This document shows, piece by piece, positions 1 through 9,502 of a stretch of DNA of 64,000 nucleotides; the stretch's first letter is position 1, and each line of letters starts with the position of its first letter. The stretch is from Saprospiraceae bacterium. Its GTDB lineage: Bacteria; Bacteroidota; Bacteroidia; Chitinophagales; Saprospiraceae. Location: positions 62,001-126,000 of the forward strand of contig JANQLV010000006.1 of NCBI GenBank assembly GCA_028280415.1, written 5' to 3'. Below the pieces are notes generated by a model. It saw only the letters and a list, made by a program, of their open reading frames with translations. It made no database searches and was not told the origin of the DNA. A program made the translations under genes and the position numbers.

Positions 1-1821
1 GGCTTCAAACAATTGTTGTCTATTGGCCGGGTACAGACCCCTACCCTGGCGATGATTGTTGCCCGGCAAAAAGAAATCGAAAATTTCAAACCCGAACCAT
101 ATTGGGAGTTGCATACTATGTACAGGGAAGTAGACTTCCATTACGAGAAAGGTCGTTTTACCAAAAAAGAAGACGGTGAAAAGTTATTGGCACATGTTAG
201 CGGAAAACCTTTCGTCATTTTATCTTTTACAAAAAAACGAGGTAAAGAAGCACCGCCGCGTTTATTTGATTTAACCAGTCTGCAGGTCCATTGTAATAAA
301 TCTTTTAACTATTCTGCCAATCAGACTTTACAATTAATCCAGTCACTTTATGAAAAGAAGTTAGTGACCTATCCCAGAGTGGATACCACTTATCTGCCTA
401 ATGATATTTATCCCAAAGTAGCCGGTATCCTTAAGCAATTGAGTTATTATAGCTCTTTTACACAGCCCTTGCTAGGGAAAAGCATTCGCAAATCTGCCAA
501 AGTTTTTAATGATAAAAAAGTAACCGATCACCATGCGATCATTCCTACCGGAGTAGAGATGGCTTTACCGGCTAATGAGCAAAATGTCTATGATGCCATT
601 AGCCGCAGATTTATTGCCGCCTTTTACCCGGATTGTATTGTATCGAATAATACGGTACTGGGAGAAGTAGATGGCGTTGTTTTTAAAGCAAACGGAAAGG
701 AAATCCTCGAAGAAGGCTGGAGAGTGCTATTCCCTAAAACCAAGAAGAAAAGTGCTTCCAAAGCAAAAGGGCAGGAAGAGGAAAAAAATGAAGAAAAAAT
801 ATTACCCAATTTTGTCAAAGGAGAGCGGGGTCCACACGAGCCTACACTTAAGGAAAAAATGACACAGCCTCCAAAGCCTTATACGGAAGCGACTCTGCTC
901 AGAGCCATGGAAACGGCGGGCAAGCAGGTCGACGATGAGCAGCTTCGCGAGTTAATGAAAGCCAATGGAATTGGCCGCCCAAGTACCCGGGCAAATATTA
1001 TTGAAACCTTATTCAAGCGTCAATATATCCGCAGGAATAGAAAACAAATCCTCGCTACCGAAACTGGTGTACAACTGATTGATACCGTACAAAATGAGCT
1101 TCTGAAATCCGTTGAGCTAACGGGACAGTGGGAGAAGAAACTACGAGAGATTGAAGAAGGGAATCACTCGGCCAGTCTATTCATTAAAGAAATGAAAACG
1201 ATGGTCAGCCAGTTAGTTGAAGAGGTCCGTATGGAAAAAAATGTCAAACGCATTTCGGCACCTGTTTCCAGAAAAGCAAAATCCGGTACAAAAAAAAGCG
1301 CTAAAAAATCTACAGCCAGTATTTTAAAAGAACGGCCTTGTCCCAAATGCTTACAGGGGAATATCCTAAAGGGAAATACGGCTTTTGGTTGCAGCCGTTA
1401 TAAAGAAGGTTGCGATTTTCGTTTGCCCTTTATTTTTATGGAAAAGAAAATTCCGGAAAAACAAATACTCCGGTTGTTCAAATTGGGTCGTACGATCAAC
1501 CTCAAAGGCTTTAAGCAAAATGGTCAAAGCATAACGGGATTGCTCCGCTTTGACAAATCTCAAAACCTGATTTTCGAAGAAAAAAAAGCAAAGCCCAAAC
1601 TGTCCGGGTCAAAAGCAAAGAATCAAAACTCTGAAACCGATACGCCAATTTGTCCCAAATGTGGTATTGGCAAAGTCATTAAAGGAAAAAGAGCCTATGG
1701 CTGCAGCAATTGGCAAACAGGTTGTAGTTTCCGTTTTCCATTTGAGGAAGTTTTCAGAATCGCTAATGGAAAGAAATTAACAAAGAAATTGGTTTTGGAA
1801 ATTTTAAATAGTAAGACATAA
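1..1821 (+). CDS. topB: DNA topoisomerase III, 5' end outside window
   Basis: Type IA topoisomerase that relaxes and decatenates DNA by single-strand passage. The reading frame is open to base 1, so the N-terminal TOPRIM part lies upstream; 606 codons are visible. The fragment opens with the family motif SIGRVQTPTL. The catalytic tyrosine is in LVTYPRVDTTYLP, about 120 residues in, and GIGRPSTRANIIETL follows near the end of the core. The C-terminus carries two zinc-ribbon-like repeats, each CPKC...GC(S)...GC-F-R-(L/F)PF, separated by a lysine-rich linker. This layout fits Bacteroidota TopB proteins. A short hairpin terminator follows directly, so it is the last gene of its transcript. Family assignment is secure. 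Confidence 0.95.
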   Translation, partial: GFKQLLSIGRVQTPTLAMIVARQKEIENFKPEPYWELHTMYREVDFHYEKGRFTKKEDGEKLLAHVSGKPFVILSFTKKRGKEAPPRLFDLTSLQVHCNKSFNYSANQTLQLIQSLYEKKLVTYPRVDTTYLPNDIYPKVAGILKQLSYYSSFTQPLLGKSIRKSAKVFNDKKVTDHHAIIPTGVEMALPANEQNVYDAISRRFIAAFYPDCIVSNNTVLGEVDGVVFKANGKEILEEGWRVLFPKTKKKSASKAKGQEEEKNEEKILPNFVKGERGPHEPTLKEKMTQPPKPYTEATLLRAMETAGKQVDDEQLRELMKANGIGRPSTRANIIETLFKRQYIRRNRKQILATETGVQLIDTVQNELLKSVELTGQWEKKLREIEEGNHSASLFIKEMKTMVSQLVEEVRMEKNVKRISAPVSRKAKSGTKKSAKKSTASILKERPCPKCLQGNILKGNTAFGCSRYKEGCDFRLPFIFMEKKIPEKQILRLFKLGRTINLKGFKQNGQSITGLLRFDKSQNLIFEEKKAKPKLSGSKAKNQNSETDTPICPKCGIGKVIKGKRAYGCSNWQTGCSFRFPFEEVFRIANGKKLTKKLVLEILNSKT

Positions 1822-1824
1822 ATT

Positions 1825-1865
1825 AAGACCGTTGTTTTAATCGATGAATAGAACAACGGTCTTTT
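1825..1865 (+). terminator. Rho-independent terminator after topB
   Basis: A 12-bp perfect stem (AAGACCGTTGTT pairing with AACAACGGTCTT) with a 15-base loop ends in a short T run. It begins four bases after the topB stop codon. Confidence 0.85.
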
Positions 1866-1968
1866 AAGAAGATTTACCACATGGAGGATTTTCTTCTTGT
1901 TTAAAAATTTATGTTTGGGTTAGAGGCGGAGGTTTTAAGCATTAGTGTTAGCAAAATGGTTATTCCGG

Positions 1969-2208
1969 TTAGCAAAATAATGGTCCCAGGCTTCCGCAGC
2001 AGGTTAACAGCGCAACTGTATTTGCTAAGGAAGCAACAGAATAAGTAGTTACTGCCTCATCTAGACAATCAGCCGATTCACAAGCATCCACTTGTAGATG
2101 GAAGTTTTCATCAATTATTTCCTGGTTTGCAATGTAAGTATCATTACAAAAACCTGCATGTAAAGAGCTCGGTAAAGCAATGATGAGTATAAGTAGTATC
2201 TTTTTCAT
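1969..2208 (-). CDS. Small secreted cysteine-containing protein
   Basis: 79 residues. Residues 1-18 form a clear Sec signal peptide (MKKILLILIIALPSSLHA). The mature part is about 60 residues with six or more cysteines, several clustered at the C-terminus (LLTCCGSLGPLFC), suggesting a disulfide-bonded exported peptide. I do not recognise a family. It is the last of three minus-strand genes for small exported proteins separated by about 20 bases, probably one operon. Confidence 0.6.
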   Translation of the reverse strand: MKKILLILIIALPSSLHAGFCNDTYIANQEIIDENFHLQVDACESADCLDEAVTTYSVASLANTVALLTCCGSLGPLFC

Positions 2209-2228
2209 TTTGTATTATTTGGTTAAGG

Positions 2229-2657
2229 TTAGTTGTTCGATACGAGTTTGATTCTCTCCTGAATTTCCTCAGGTGTCAATGGTCCGGATTTAAGTAATGA
2301 ACCATAGACTACTCTTTTTTCATCATCTGAAAGGCTTTTGGTTATCGGATATTTTGACTTAAATTCTTTTCCCAAGCGTAAAATCTCACAAGTCGACTTC
2401 GCCAGTTCATACATTTTTTGATTTCCTTGAAACATTTCCAGACTGGTTTCACAAACGCCGGTTTGGCCACGCAATTTTATATAATCTTCATATTTTACCA
2501 GATTCACCAATTTTCCGGTTTCTTTTATTGTCTTAAAATATTTAATCGCAAGCGGATCATTTTGAATTTGATTACTTAAGTGTTCCAGTTCATTCTTCTG
2601 ATTACAGGAGAATAACAAGAACAAAAAACCAAGGGAGATAAAAGCAATTCTTTTCAT
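2229..2657 (-). CDS. Putative lipoprotein of unknown function
   Basis: 142 residues. The N-terminus MKRIAFISLGFLFLLFSC is a lipoprotein signal with the lipidated cysteine at position 18, so the protein should sit in the outer membrane or periplasm. The rest is mainly helical and charged, with no domain I can name. Gaps of 18 and 20 bases to its neighbours indicate co-transcription with the flanking exported proteins. Confidence 0.7.
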   Translation of the reverse strand: MKRIAFISLGFLFLLFSCNQKNELEHLSNQIQNDPLAIKYFKTIKETGKLVNLVKYEDYIKLRGQTGVCETSLEMFQGNQKMYELAKSTCEILRLGKEFKSKYPITKSLSDDEKRVVYGSLLKSGPLTPEEIQERIKLVSNN

Positions 2658-2675
2658 GTTCGTTTTTTGAGTTAG

Positions 2676-3038
2676 TTAAATATAAGTTGTAGATATTAAC
2701 TGCTTTTCCAAATTATTCGATGCAAAATTAATTTGATAATTGACAGCACCATCATACCGTAAAGAAGCTGTTATAAAGTATGATTGAGATTTTAAATTTG
2801 AAAAAAGATATGATATAAGTTTGGAAAAGCTATCTGGAATAAGCTTGTTATATACTTGCGAGTTTAATGTTGAAACAAAGTAGCAAATTGAATTATGCTC
2901 TGAAGAAGGGATGAACAATTCGCCATAATTCAAAATATCAGGACTTACTGTCCGGGGAGCATCAAAATGCTGTGCTTTAATCAGGGCCGGCAATAAAATC
3001 ACACAGGAATAGAGAATATATTTTGAGAGTTGTTTCAA
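2676..3038 (-). CDS. Small secreted protein of unknown function
   Basis: 120 residues. A signal peptide (about residues 1-22, cleavage after KAQ) is followed by a short mature domain with no recognised motif. It is the first gene of the three-gene minus-strand cluster of small exported proteins. Upstream is a long gene-free AT-rich stretch that must hold its promoter. It could be a degenerate member of a larger family, since the mature part is short. Confidence 0.6.
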   Translation of the reverse strand: MKQLSKYILYSCVILLPALIKAQHFDAPRTVSPDILNYGELFIPSSEHNSICYFVSTLNSQVYNKLIPDSFSKLISYLFSNLKSQSYFITASLRYDGAVNYQINFASNNLEKQLISTTYI

Positions 3039-4434
3039 GTTGATTTACGTACTTTGGGGTTAATTATAAAACCATTAATATAACAATAATAAATTAATTA
3101 GTCGTCATAAAAGGCAGTCATATCTAACAATGCAATACAGTAACGGGTAATTTATTCAATAATTAGTCAAGCAATTTTATTTATAAAATTATTACATATT
3201 ATAAATTTCTACGTATTGTTTATCTTTTTGTTTTACATTTCAAAGTTTTTCTTTATTCATAGAATTGATTTAAACTTTTAGAAACAGGCTGGAAGTAAAT
3301 GAATACGAAAAGAAAAATAACTAAATTTTACTTTAAGGCAGTCTGAATAAAATTAAATTAATTCATAATATAAAAATATCCCAGAATACTTTTTACAATA
3401 AAATCCAGGGCCATACAATGGTATGGTTTAAAACTTGTCTCTCTTAACTTTAGTGTTAAGCTACCCTTTCTTCTTTTATGATTTTTTCTAAACGCCCCTA
3501 TCCTCTAAAGAAATCATGATGATATTCGGGTAAAATTGATTTGATAGCTTTCCTTAACTAGTATGTATTTTAGTACCTAAACGTTATTGGTTCATTTATG
3601 CACTTAGCTCCACTCAGAGAATAAATAATAAACTTTTTTGAAAAGAAAGAATGTAATTTAAAAAGTACTTATTTTACTCTATTGAAAACCTTCTCCAACT
3701 TTTAAAAAATTGAGATCAATTAATTAAACGCTGGTTGTATTTTTTTTGCAAATTAAAAAAAATGTAAAATTTTACAAAAAAATAAAAATTTATTTTTTTT
3801 ATTCCATAATAATTAATGAACAAAAAATCATATAAGCGCTTAAAAGAATTCAAATTACACAAACATAAATCTTCAATTCAGCATAAACCAAGTATAAGGA
3901 CCTCTATTTATAAATGATCTTTTTTCTATTCTATTTACACTATCTAACATCATGCCTTAATTACTTTCTGGTTGCGAAAGCCAGTAAGATCAGAAGTTGA
4001 ATCTTGCAGTATTATGTTCCGGTCAAATAATTACTTCTTTATTTAAAACTGTTCCCGGCTCCATTATCAGATTCATTTTTCGAATAATTTACATCGATTA
4101 AAACATCATGATTTGCAATTAAAATGTATTTAAAGATTTAATTGTATCAGGGCGGTCCAATATCATTTTTAATTATTTCAATTTAAAAATTGAGGTGGCG
4201 CGCATAAAATAAAATTATCAAACTAAGCAAGCAGATTATTAATCACTAGTTACATTAACCTTGACAGCCAGATACGGGTATCATTACAGTTGCAACAGCA
4301 AAATGTCATCCAGATACTTTAGTCAGACGAACAAAAAATCGGTATAAAACAAAGAGCCTCGGATAAAAATAAAATAGTACTTTTGTTTTCGGATTCTATT
4401 ACTGTTGTTTTACTAAACCTATGTTGAAAAATCA
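3039..4434. other. Gene-free AT-rich stretch, 1.4 kb
   Basis: No open frame on either strand looks coding and I see no RNA gene or clear repeat. The sequence is strongly A+T-rich with many T/A homopolymers around 3720-3800. It separates the divergent small-exported-protein cluster from glycerate kinase. It may be decayed DNA plus promoters. Confidence 0.5.
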
Positions 4435-5544
4435 ATGCGTATCCTGATTGCTCCCGATAAGTTTAAAGGCTCTTTGTCCGCAATGGAAGTTTGTCAGGCT
4501 ATTGCAAAAGGGCTGGAGCAACAAAGCACATCGTATGAACTGATCTTTCACCCTATGGCCGATGGCGGTGATGGCTCTCTGGACGTACTCTCCAATTACC
4601 TGTCTTTGGAAAAGCAATCCCTCAAAAGTTTTGATCCAGTCGGTAGATTAATTCCTACCTATTATTTCACATCCGGGCATTCGGCTTTTATCGAATTGGC
4701 CAATGCAAGTGGTTTAGTATTACTCTCTGAACATGAACGCGATCCACTCAAGACCTCTACTTTTGGAACAGGGCAATTAATCGCTAATGCGATCTCAAAA
4801 GGTTATGAGCATATTTATTTATTCCTGGGAGGCTCTGCCACCAATGATGCAGGAATAGGAATTGCTGCTGCACTGGGTTGTATTTTTTATGATGAACAAC
4901 AACAAGCTTTGCCTCCTGTCGGAGAAAGTTTAATTAAAATCAAAAGCATTAATTTCCAAACGGCTATCGATTTTAAAAATATAAAAATCACACTACTTTG
5001 TGATGTACGAAATCCTTTGTTTGGGCCAAACGGAGCAGCTTATATATACGCCAGACAAAAAGGCGCCGATGATAGCAGCATTGAATACCTGGATCGTGGC
5101 TTGATGCACTATAGTAAAATACTTCATCAGCAAAGCGGTATTGATATCAGCAATATGCCGGGAAGCGGGGCAGCAGGAGGTGTGGCAGCCTCAATGATAG
5201 CTCTTTTTGGAGCTCAAATCAAAAGCGGTATTGAAGTTATTTCCAGCCTGTCCGGTTTAGAAGAAAAAATGAGAACAGCAGATTGGGTTATTAGTGGTGA
5301 GGGAAAACTGGACGCTCAATCCCTAGAGGGTAAAGTAGTCGACGGTATTGCTTCACTTTGTAAAAAACATAAAAAACCATTAATCCTTTTTGTCGGGAAA
5401 AATGAACTATCTGAAAAGCAGATTATCCAACTGGGAGCCAGGCAAATTTCATCTATTCTCGAACATGCAAAAAGTTTAGAAGATGCGATGCTCAATGGTG
5501 CTTTGTATTTAGAAAAGCTGGCTGCAGGCTCCGCATTCATTTAA
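4435..5544 (+). CDS. glxK: Glycerate 2-kinase (GarK/GlxK type)
   Basis: 369 residues, the usual length for class II glycerate kinase, which phosphorylates glycerate to 2-phosphoglycerate. The family signatures occur in order: N-terminal APDKFKGSLSA, ADGGDGS, GGSATNDAGIGIAAALG, CDVRNPLFG followed by QKGAD, GSGAAGGVAAS, and the C-terminal ISGEGKLDAQSLEGK. The start at 4435 directly precedes the conserved first strand MRILIAPDKFKGS. It is a single-gene unit with no glycolate or glycerate operon partners nearby. Family assignment is secure; the symbol (glxK or garK) is by family only. Confidence 0.93.
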   Translation: MRILIAPDKFKGSLSAMEVCQAIAKGLEQQSTSYELIFHPMADGGDGSLDVLSNYLSLEKQSLKSFDPVGRLIPTYYFTSGHSAFIELANASGLVLLSEHERDPLKTSTFGTGQLIANAISKGYEHIYLFLGGSATNDAGIGIAAALGCIFYDEQQQALPPVGESLIKIKSINFQTAIDFKNIKITLLCDVRNPLFGPNGAAYIYARQKGADDSSIEYLDRGLMHYSKILHQQSGIDISNMPGSGAAGGVAASMIALFGAQIKSGIEVISSLSGLEEKMRTADWVISGEGKLDAQSLEGKVVDGIASLCKKHKKPLILFVGKNELSEKQIIQLGARQISSILEHAKSLEDAMLNGALYLEKLAAGSAFI

Positions 5545-5826
5545 GAGCATATCCAAGGGGTATTTATTATTCTGCAAAATAAAAGAGATCATTCGAATAA
5601 ACATTATGATTACTTCAGCAGTTATATTACACGACATACTTCATTAAAATCCTGCCAGGCGCCATTTCAACCGGGAATGAGGTTCAGAAGAAAATCGCGA
5701 AGGGGTTAAAACAAAATATTGAATTGAGAAAACGGAAATGAACCGCCTGATTTGCCACAAAAACAGTTTAATAAGCATCATTTGTTTGAAACAAGATTAT
5801 CTTAATCCTAAATAAATTTTATTCGT

Positions 5827-6804
5827 ATGACCAATCAGATAGAAACCCTCCATCTTGATGATGTAATCAAAAACCACTCACAGGATATGACCGGTAAAGT
5901 GGTGGTTATCACTGGAACAACTAGTGGAACCGGTTTTGTTTGTGCCAGAGAAGTCGCTAAAAAAGGAGCAAGCGTTATTCTCCTGAATCGCGACAGCGAA
6001 AGAGCAGAAAAGTCCTTACAACAGCTACAGAAAGATGTTCCGGAAGGAAACTTCAATTGGATCGCTTGTGACCTGCAAAATTTCGAAAGTGTACGGAATG
6101 CAATGAAGACCATTCAGTCTAATTATGAAAAAGTTGATGTATTAGTGAATAATGCTGGCGTGATGGCACTTAAAGACTATGCTACATCAGATGGTTATGA
6201 TGTCCAGATGCAAACCAATGTCATTTCCCATTTTCTGATTACAAAAGAGCTGTTTCCACTTTTGAAAAAGAGCGAACAGGGAAGAATCGTAAATCATTCT
6301 TCAATGGCTCGATTGGGACCACCATTGGAAGCTCAGTATTTTGAGGCTAAAGGTGGCGATTTGGGTGGCGATGGTTCAGAGGAAGAAAATAATAATTTTC
6401 AAGGTCCCCGCTGGTCGCGTTATCATCAGACCAAGCTGGCGAATGCTGCATTTACCTATGGATTGAAAAAGAAGCTGGAAGAAGCAAATATTTCCAATGT
6501 AGTACCGCTATTGGCTCATCCCGGACTCGCTTTGACAAATTTGCAAGTGACCACCGCCAATGACGGGGGCATGGAGAGTAACAGTTCATTTATGGATCAG
6601 GCCCAAACTGCAGAGGATGGTGCAACAGGTATCATTCGGGCCGCTATGGACCCACAAGCTAAATCCGGTAATTTTTATGGACCAACTGCCGGTTGGAAAG
6701 GATTTCCTGATTTGCTGGTACCCGAAGATTCCTTGTATGATGATTCGAATATTCGGATTAACTGGGAGGGTTGCGAAAAAGCAGTAGGTAAGTTCACCCT
6801 ATAG
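5827..6804 (+). CDS. Short-chain dehydrogenase/reductase
   Basis: 325 residues with a Rossmann fold. The cofactor motif is TGTTSGTG at residues 29-36, followed by NNAGVMA and the catalytic pair Tyr199-x-x-x-Lys203 (YHQTK). The length and the basic residue after beta-2 (LLNRDSERAE) resemble the retinol dehydrogenase/WWOX-like extended SDR group that uses NADP(H). The substrate is unknown. It stands alone, with an inverted-repeat element just downstream. Confidence 0.88.
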   Translation: MTNQIETLHLDDVIKNHSQDMTGKVVVITGTTSGTGFVCAREVAKKGASVILLNRDSERAEKSLQQLQKDVPEGNFNWIACDLQNFESVRNAMKTIQSNYEKVDVLVNNAGVMALKDYATSDGYDVQMQTNVISHFLITKELFPLLKKSEQGRIVNHSSMARLGPPLEAQYFEAKGGDLGGDGSEEENNNFQGPRWSRYHQTKLANAAFTYGLKKKLEEANISNVVPLLAHPGLALTNLQVTTANDGGMESNSSFMDQAQTAEDGATGIIRAAMDPQAKSGNFYGPTAGWKGFPDLLVPEDSLYDDSNIRINWEGCEKAVGKFTL

Positions 6805-6831
6805 AATTTTAAACTAAAAACACTGTATCTA

Positions 6832-6890
6832 GGGCCCGGTGTAGAGAACGTAGCGACCGAATGGGAACTGCGTATGTTCTGCACCGAGCC
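6832..6890. repeat. attC-like inverted repeat (family copy H)
   Basis: The left arm CGGTGTAGAGAACGTAGCG pairs imperfectly with the right arm TGCGTATGTTCTGCACCGAG. The core TGCAGAAC/GTTCTGCA matches the arms of the attC candidate at 43730-43795. Conserved outer GTTRRRY/RYYYAAC boxes are not evident, so this is a degenerate or solo copy. Confidence 0.5.
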
Positions 6891-6945
6891 TTATAAAACA
6901 CTCGAAATTACTCCACTACGATAGCTTGCATGGTGGATTTCATTA

Positions 6946-7320
6946 CTATTTAGACTTTCGTTTTGATTCATAAGGTTTGGTTTCGTCAAGCAGTATTGCT
7001 TCCTGAAATATTTCGTCCAATACCTTTTGCGGAACACCCGCCAGATTGTCAATATCAATACTCAATAATTGTTTGCGCCCCTTGCTTTTTAAAAGTCCCT
7101 GACTGTTAGACAATTCGTTTCCCCGAAAAAAAGCAAGTTCTACCTTATTCTGTTTGGTAGGTTTTAAATAACAAATCCAGCTTCTTCCATAATAACAAGG
7201 GTTCTTAAAAGTGATTTTGGAGGTTAAGTTATATTCATCGGTCAATAAATTATGGAAGTAAAGCATAATCTCCCTTTGCTGACCATCATATTCATAGATT
7301 AAATTTTCTACTTCTGACAT
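6946..7320 (-). CDS. DUF1801 domain protein (YdhG-like)
   Basis: About 124 residues from the preferred start MSEVENLIYEY at 7320; the frame is open 15 codons further upstream. It resembles the DUF1801 fold, a small alpha/beta domain related to frataxin-like proteins: an early helix, the ITFKNPCYYGRSWICYLKP strand region, then LAFFRGNELS and a C-terminal helix. The biochemical role of this family is unknown. It is not obviously in an operon. Confidence 0.75.
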   Translation of the reverse strand: MSEVENLIYEYDGQQREIMLYFHNLLTDEYNLTSKITFKNPCYYGRSWICYLKPTKQNKVELAFFRGNELSNSQGLLKSKGRKQLLSIDIDNLAGVPQKVLDEIFQEAILLDETKPYESKRKSK

Positions 7321-7381
7321 TGTAATTTTATTTTTAATCATTGCCCAAATTGGTATATACATCATAAGAACCGAATGAGAG

Positions 7382-8629
7382 TTATGAGTGTATGTACATC
7401 GTTGTAGCTATATTTTTATTTTTTTCTATAATTAACAAATATAACTCTTTCGCTATTTGTCTCGAGTTACTAATCATCAATACTCTAAACCGGGTTCCGT
7501 CATATTCAATTATTCTTTTCCAGGTTTTTCCACTATCCATTGACAACATGATCAAACTCTTGATTTTTCTGCTGTGCTTAAATTGTATGACTGCCCAAAT
7601 CTCGTACTCATTTTTCTCGTTTATCCGTATTGCAATTCTTTTAAAAATTGCTCTTCTATATGGGTTGGGTATCACTTTTTCCTCAAACTTAATCATGTCC
7701 TTTGTGGAAATCAGAAAATTAGTACCCCCATTATAATCAGAGCCAAATATTATTTTATCATCCAATTCAGCAAAGCCGGTATATCCTCCTTTTTGTATGT
7801 GATATCTATTTAGTTTCTTCCATCCCGATTTAGGTGACAAAGCGGGTTTTTCGAATTGTGTTTTGGATAAGTTCATCCATATATTTTTTTGGTTATCACC
7901 ATCTGTCAGTATCAGCCCATTAATTATGTTGCTCCACTTTAATAGATGGACGTGTTTGTTTATTCCTGCCTTTTTCAAGAAATCTGTTTTTTTCCAGCTA
8001 TCCCCATTATTAAGTGAATAATAGATATATCCTACAAATTTCCATTTCTTATTTTCGAAAATGTTTGCATATTCTGCAACAAACAATTCACCGGTGGGGG
8101 ATTCCGTAAATGCGTCAATAAGAAAGTAACTATCTGATGTGGAGAATTTCAATACTTCTTTGAAAGATTTTTTATCCTCCGAAGACTTATAAAGTATTCC
8201 ATTGGCACAACAAAAAATGCTATCAGTCTTACTAATGTATACCCCCAATACTGTTCCCTTAAACTTAAAGGAGGCTATTGTCTCCCCCTCAGCGGTACAT
8301 CGATACAAGGTAGATTCATCATCATATTTTGTTCCCCAATAATTTTGCGAACTATCAATAAAGACCAATGACCAATTAACAATACTCTGAGATATTTCGA
8401 AACTGTCTGATTTAATCTTTGCTTGTTTATCAATTTGGGAAAGAACAGACAAAGGGGTGGTATCAATAAATGGTAGTAATTGATGCTTTCGATATAAAAA
8501 TATATATTGAAACTCCCATACAATGAAAGATAAAAGCTCTCTTATTTTATCATAACGATATAAGTCAGCAATAAATTTAAAAATCCTTTTTGCCGTTATA
8601 TTTCCTTTGAATATTTTCGATATTTCCAT
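7382..8629 (-). CDS. BNR/Asp-box beta-propeller protein
   Basis: 415 residues. At least two Asp-box motifs (YSLNNGDSWKK and LSMDSGKTWKR) and regular beta-rich repeats indicate a sialidase-like or photosystem-stability-type beta-propeller. No sialidase catalytic signature is recognised and there is no clear signal peptide. Its ATG shares one base with the stop of the upstream methyltransferase gene, so the two are translationally coupled. This suggests the pair modifies a saccharide or small molecule, but that is inference. Confidence 0.7.
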   Translation of the reverse strand: MEISKIFKGNITAKRIFKFIADLYRYDKIRELLSFIVWEFQYIFLYRKHQLLPFIDTTPLSVLSQIDKQAKIKSDSFEISQSIVNWSLVFIDSSQNYWGTKYDDESTLYRCTAEGETIASFKFKGTVLGVYISKTDSIFCCANGILYKSSEDKKSFKEVLKFSTSDSYFLIDAFTESPTGELFVAEYANIFENKKWKFVGYIYYSLNNGDSWKKTDFLKKAGINKHVHLLKWSNIINGLILTDGDNQKNIWMNLSKTQFEKPALSPKSGWKKLNRYHIQKGGYTGFAELDDKIIFGSDYNGGTNFLISTKDMIKFEEKVIPNPYRRAIFKRIAIRINEKNEYEIWAVIQFKHSRKIKSLIMLSMDSGKTWKRIIEYDGTRFRVLMISNSRQIAKELYLLIIEKNKNIATTMYIHS

Positions 8630-9348
8630 TACTTATTCTTTGCAGTAAATAGAACTAACCATGCAAAATTTCTTAAAAATTTCATTCTTAGTAGTTTTTG
8701 GTCTATTCTAAATAAGACAGGATAATACTTCTTGAAAACCTTCAAAAAGGACAAAGGAGACAGAAGGTGGAAAAAATGAAGAGAAGAATTTTCAAAATCC
8801 TCACTTAGCTTAGATATTTCTGATAATGTAAAATGATTCCAGGGATAGGAATGATACTTATGATTAGTAAGTTTTAAATATGCCCTGCCTATTCTGGTGA
8901 TTGGGTTATTTCTTAAATTTTCGAACATTATAATACTACCATTCTTTTTTAGTATTCTTTTGCACTCCTTTAAAATAGATTCATGTTCAAAGTATTGAAA
9001 TACACTACGGGAAAACAATACGTCAAAAGAATTATCTTCAAAAGGAAGAGTAGATTTTATAGTATAACATTTAAAGTCGATGCCAGAGTATTTCGATTTT
9101 GCTTTCTCAATTCGTTTATAGTCTCCATCGACGCCTGTGACCCGAAAACCGATTTCATTAAATAAGTTCGACATATGACCAGACCCACATCCCAAATCAA
9201 GTAAAGTTCCTTGGCACCTGTTAGTTTGCAAATATTCCAGTATCAAAGGATTGATATCATTGAAATGATTTCTTTTAGATTGGTCCTCAAGGCTTTCAGT
9301 CCATAACTTTCTTTTATCCAGGTCCGAGTATCTCATAGGCTTGTCCAT
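8629..9348 (-). CDS. Class I SAM-dependent methyltransferase
   Basis: 239 residues. Motif I is LDLGCGSGHMSNLF, followed by the acidic residue of motif II (VTGVDGD) and a Methyltransf_11-type LPFEDNSFDVLFSRSVFQYF segment. The C-terminus has a hydrophobic LSPLSFLKVFKKYYPVL stretch, common in methyltransferases of polysaccharide loci. It is coupled to the beta-propeller gene at 7382-8629. The substrate is unknown. Confidence 0.85.
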   Translation of the reverse strand: MDKPMRYSDLDKRKLWTESLEDQSKRNHFNDINPLILEYLQTNRCQGTLLDLGCGSGHMSNLFNEIGFRVTGVDGDYKRIEKAKSKYSGIDFKCYTIKSTLPFEDNSFDVLFSRSVFQYFEHESILKECKRILKKNGSIIMFENLRNNPITRIGRAYLKLTNHKYHSYPWNHFTLSEISKLSEDFENSSLHFFHLLSPLSFLKVFKKYYPVLFRIDQKLLRMKFLRNFAWLVLFTAKNK

Positions 9349-9502
9349 ATTCTCAGTTTCAATGGTCTACAAGGCTACTAAGAGGAATATATGAGTTTTT
9401 CAAATATCAGTATTTCAGTTAGTTAGCCACTTTTTCAAGATATTGATTTAAAGATAAGGACTTTGGATTTAGTACTCATACTATTATTACTTTTATACAT
9501 TG

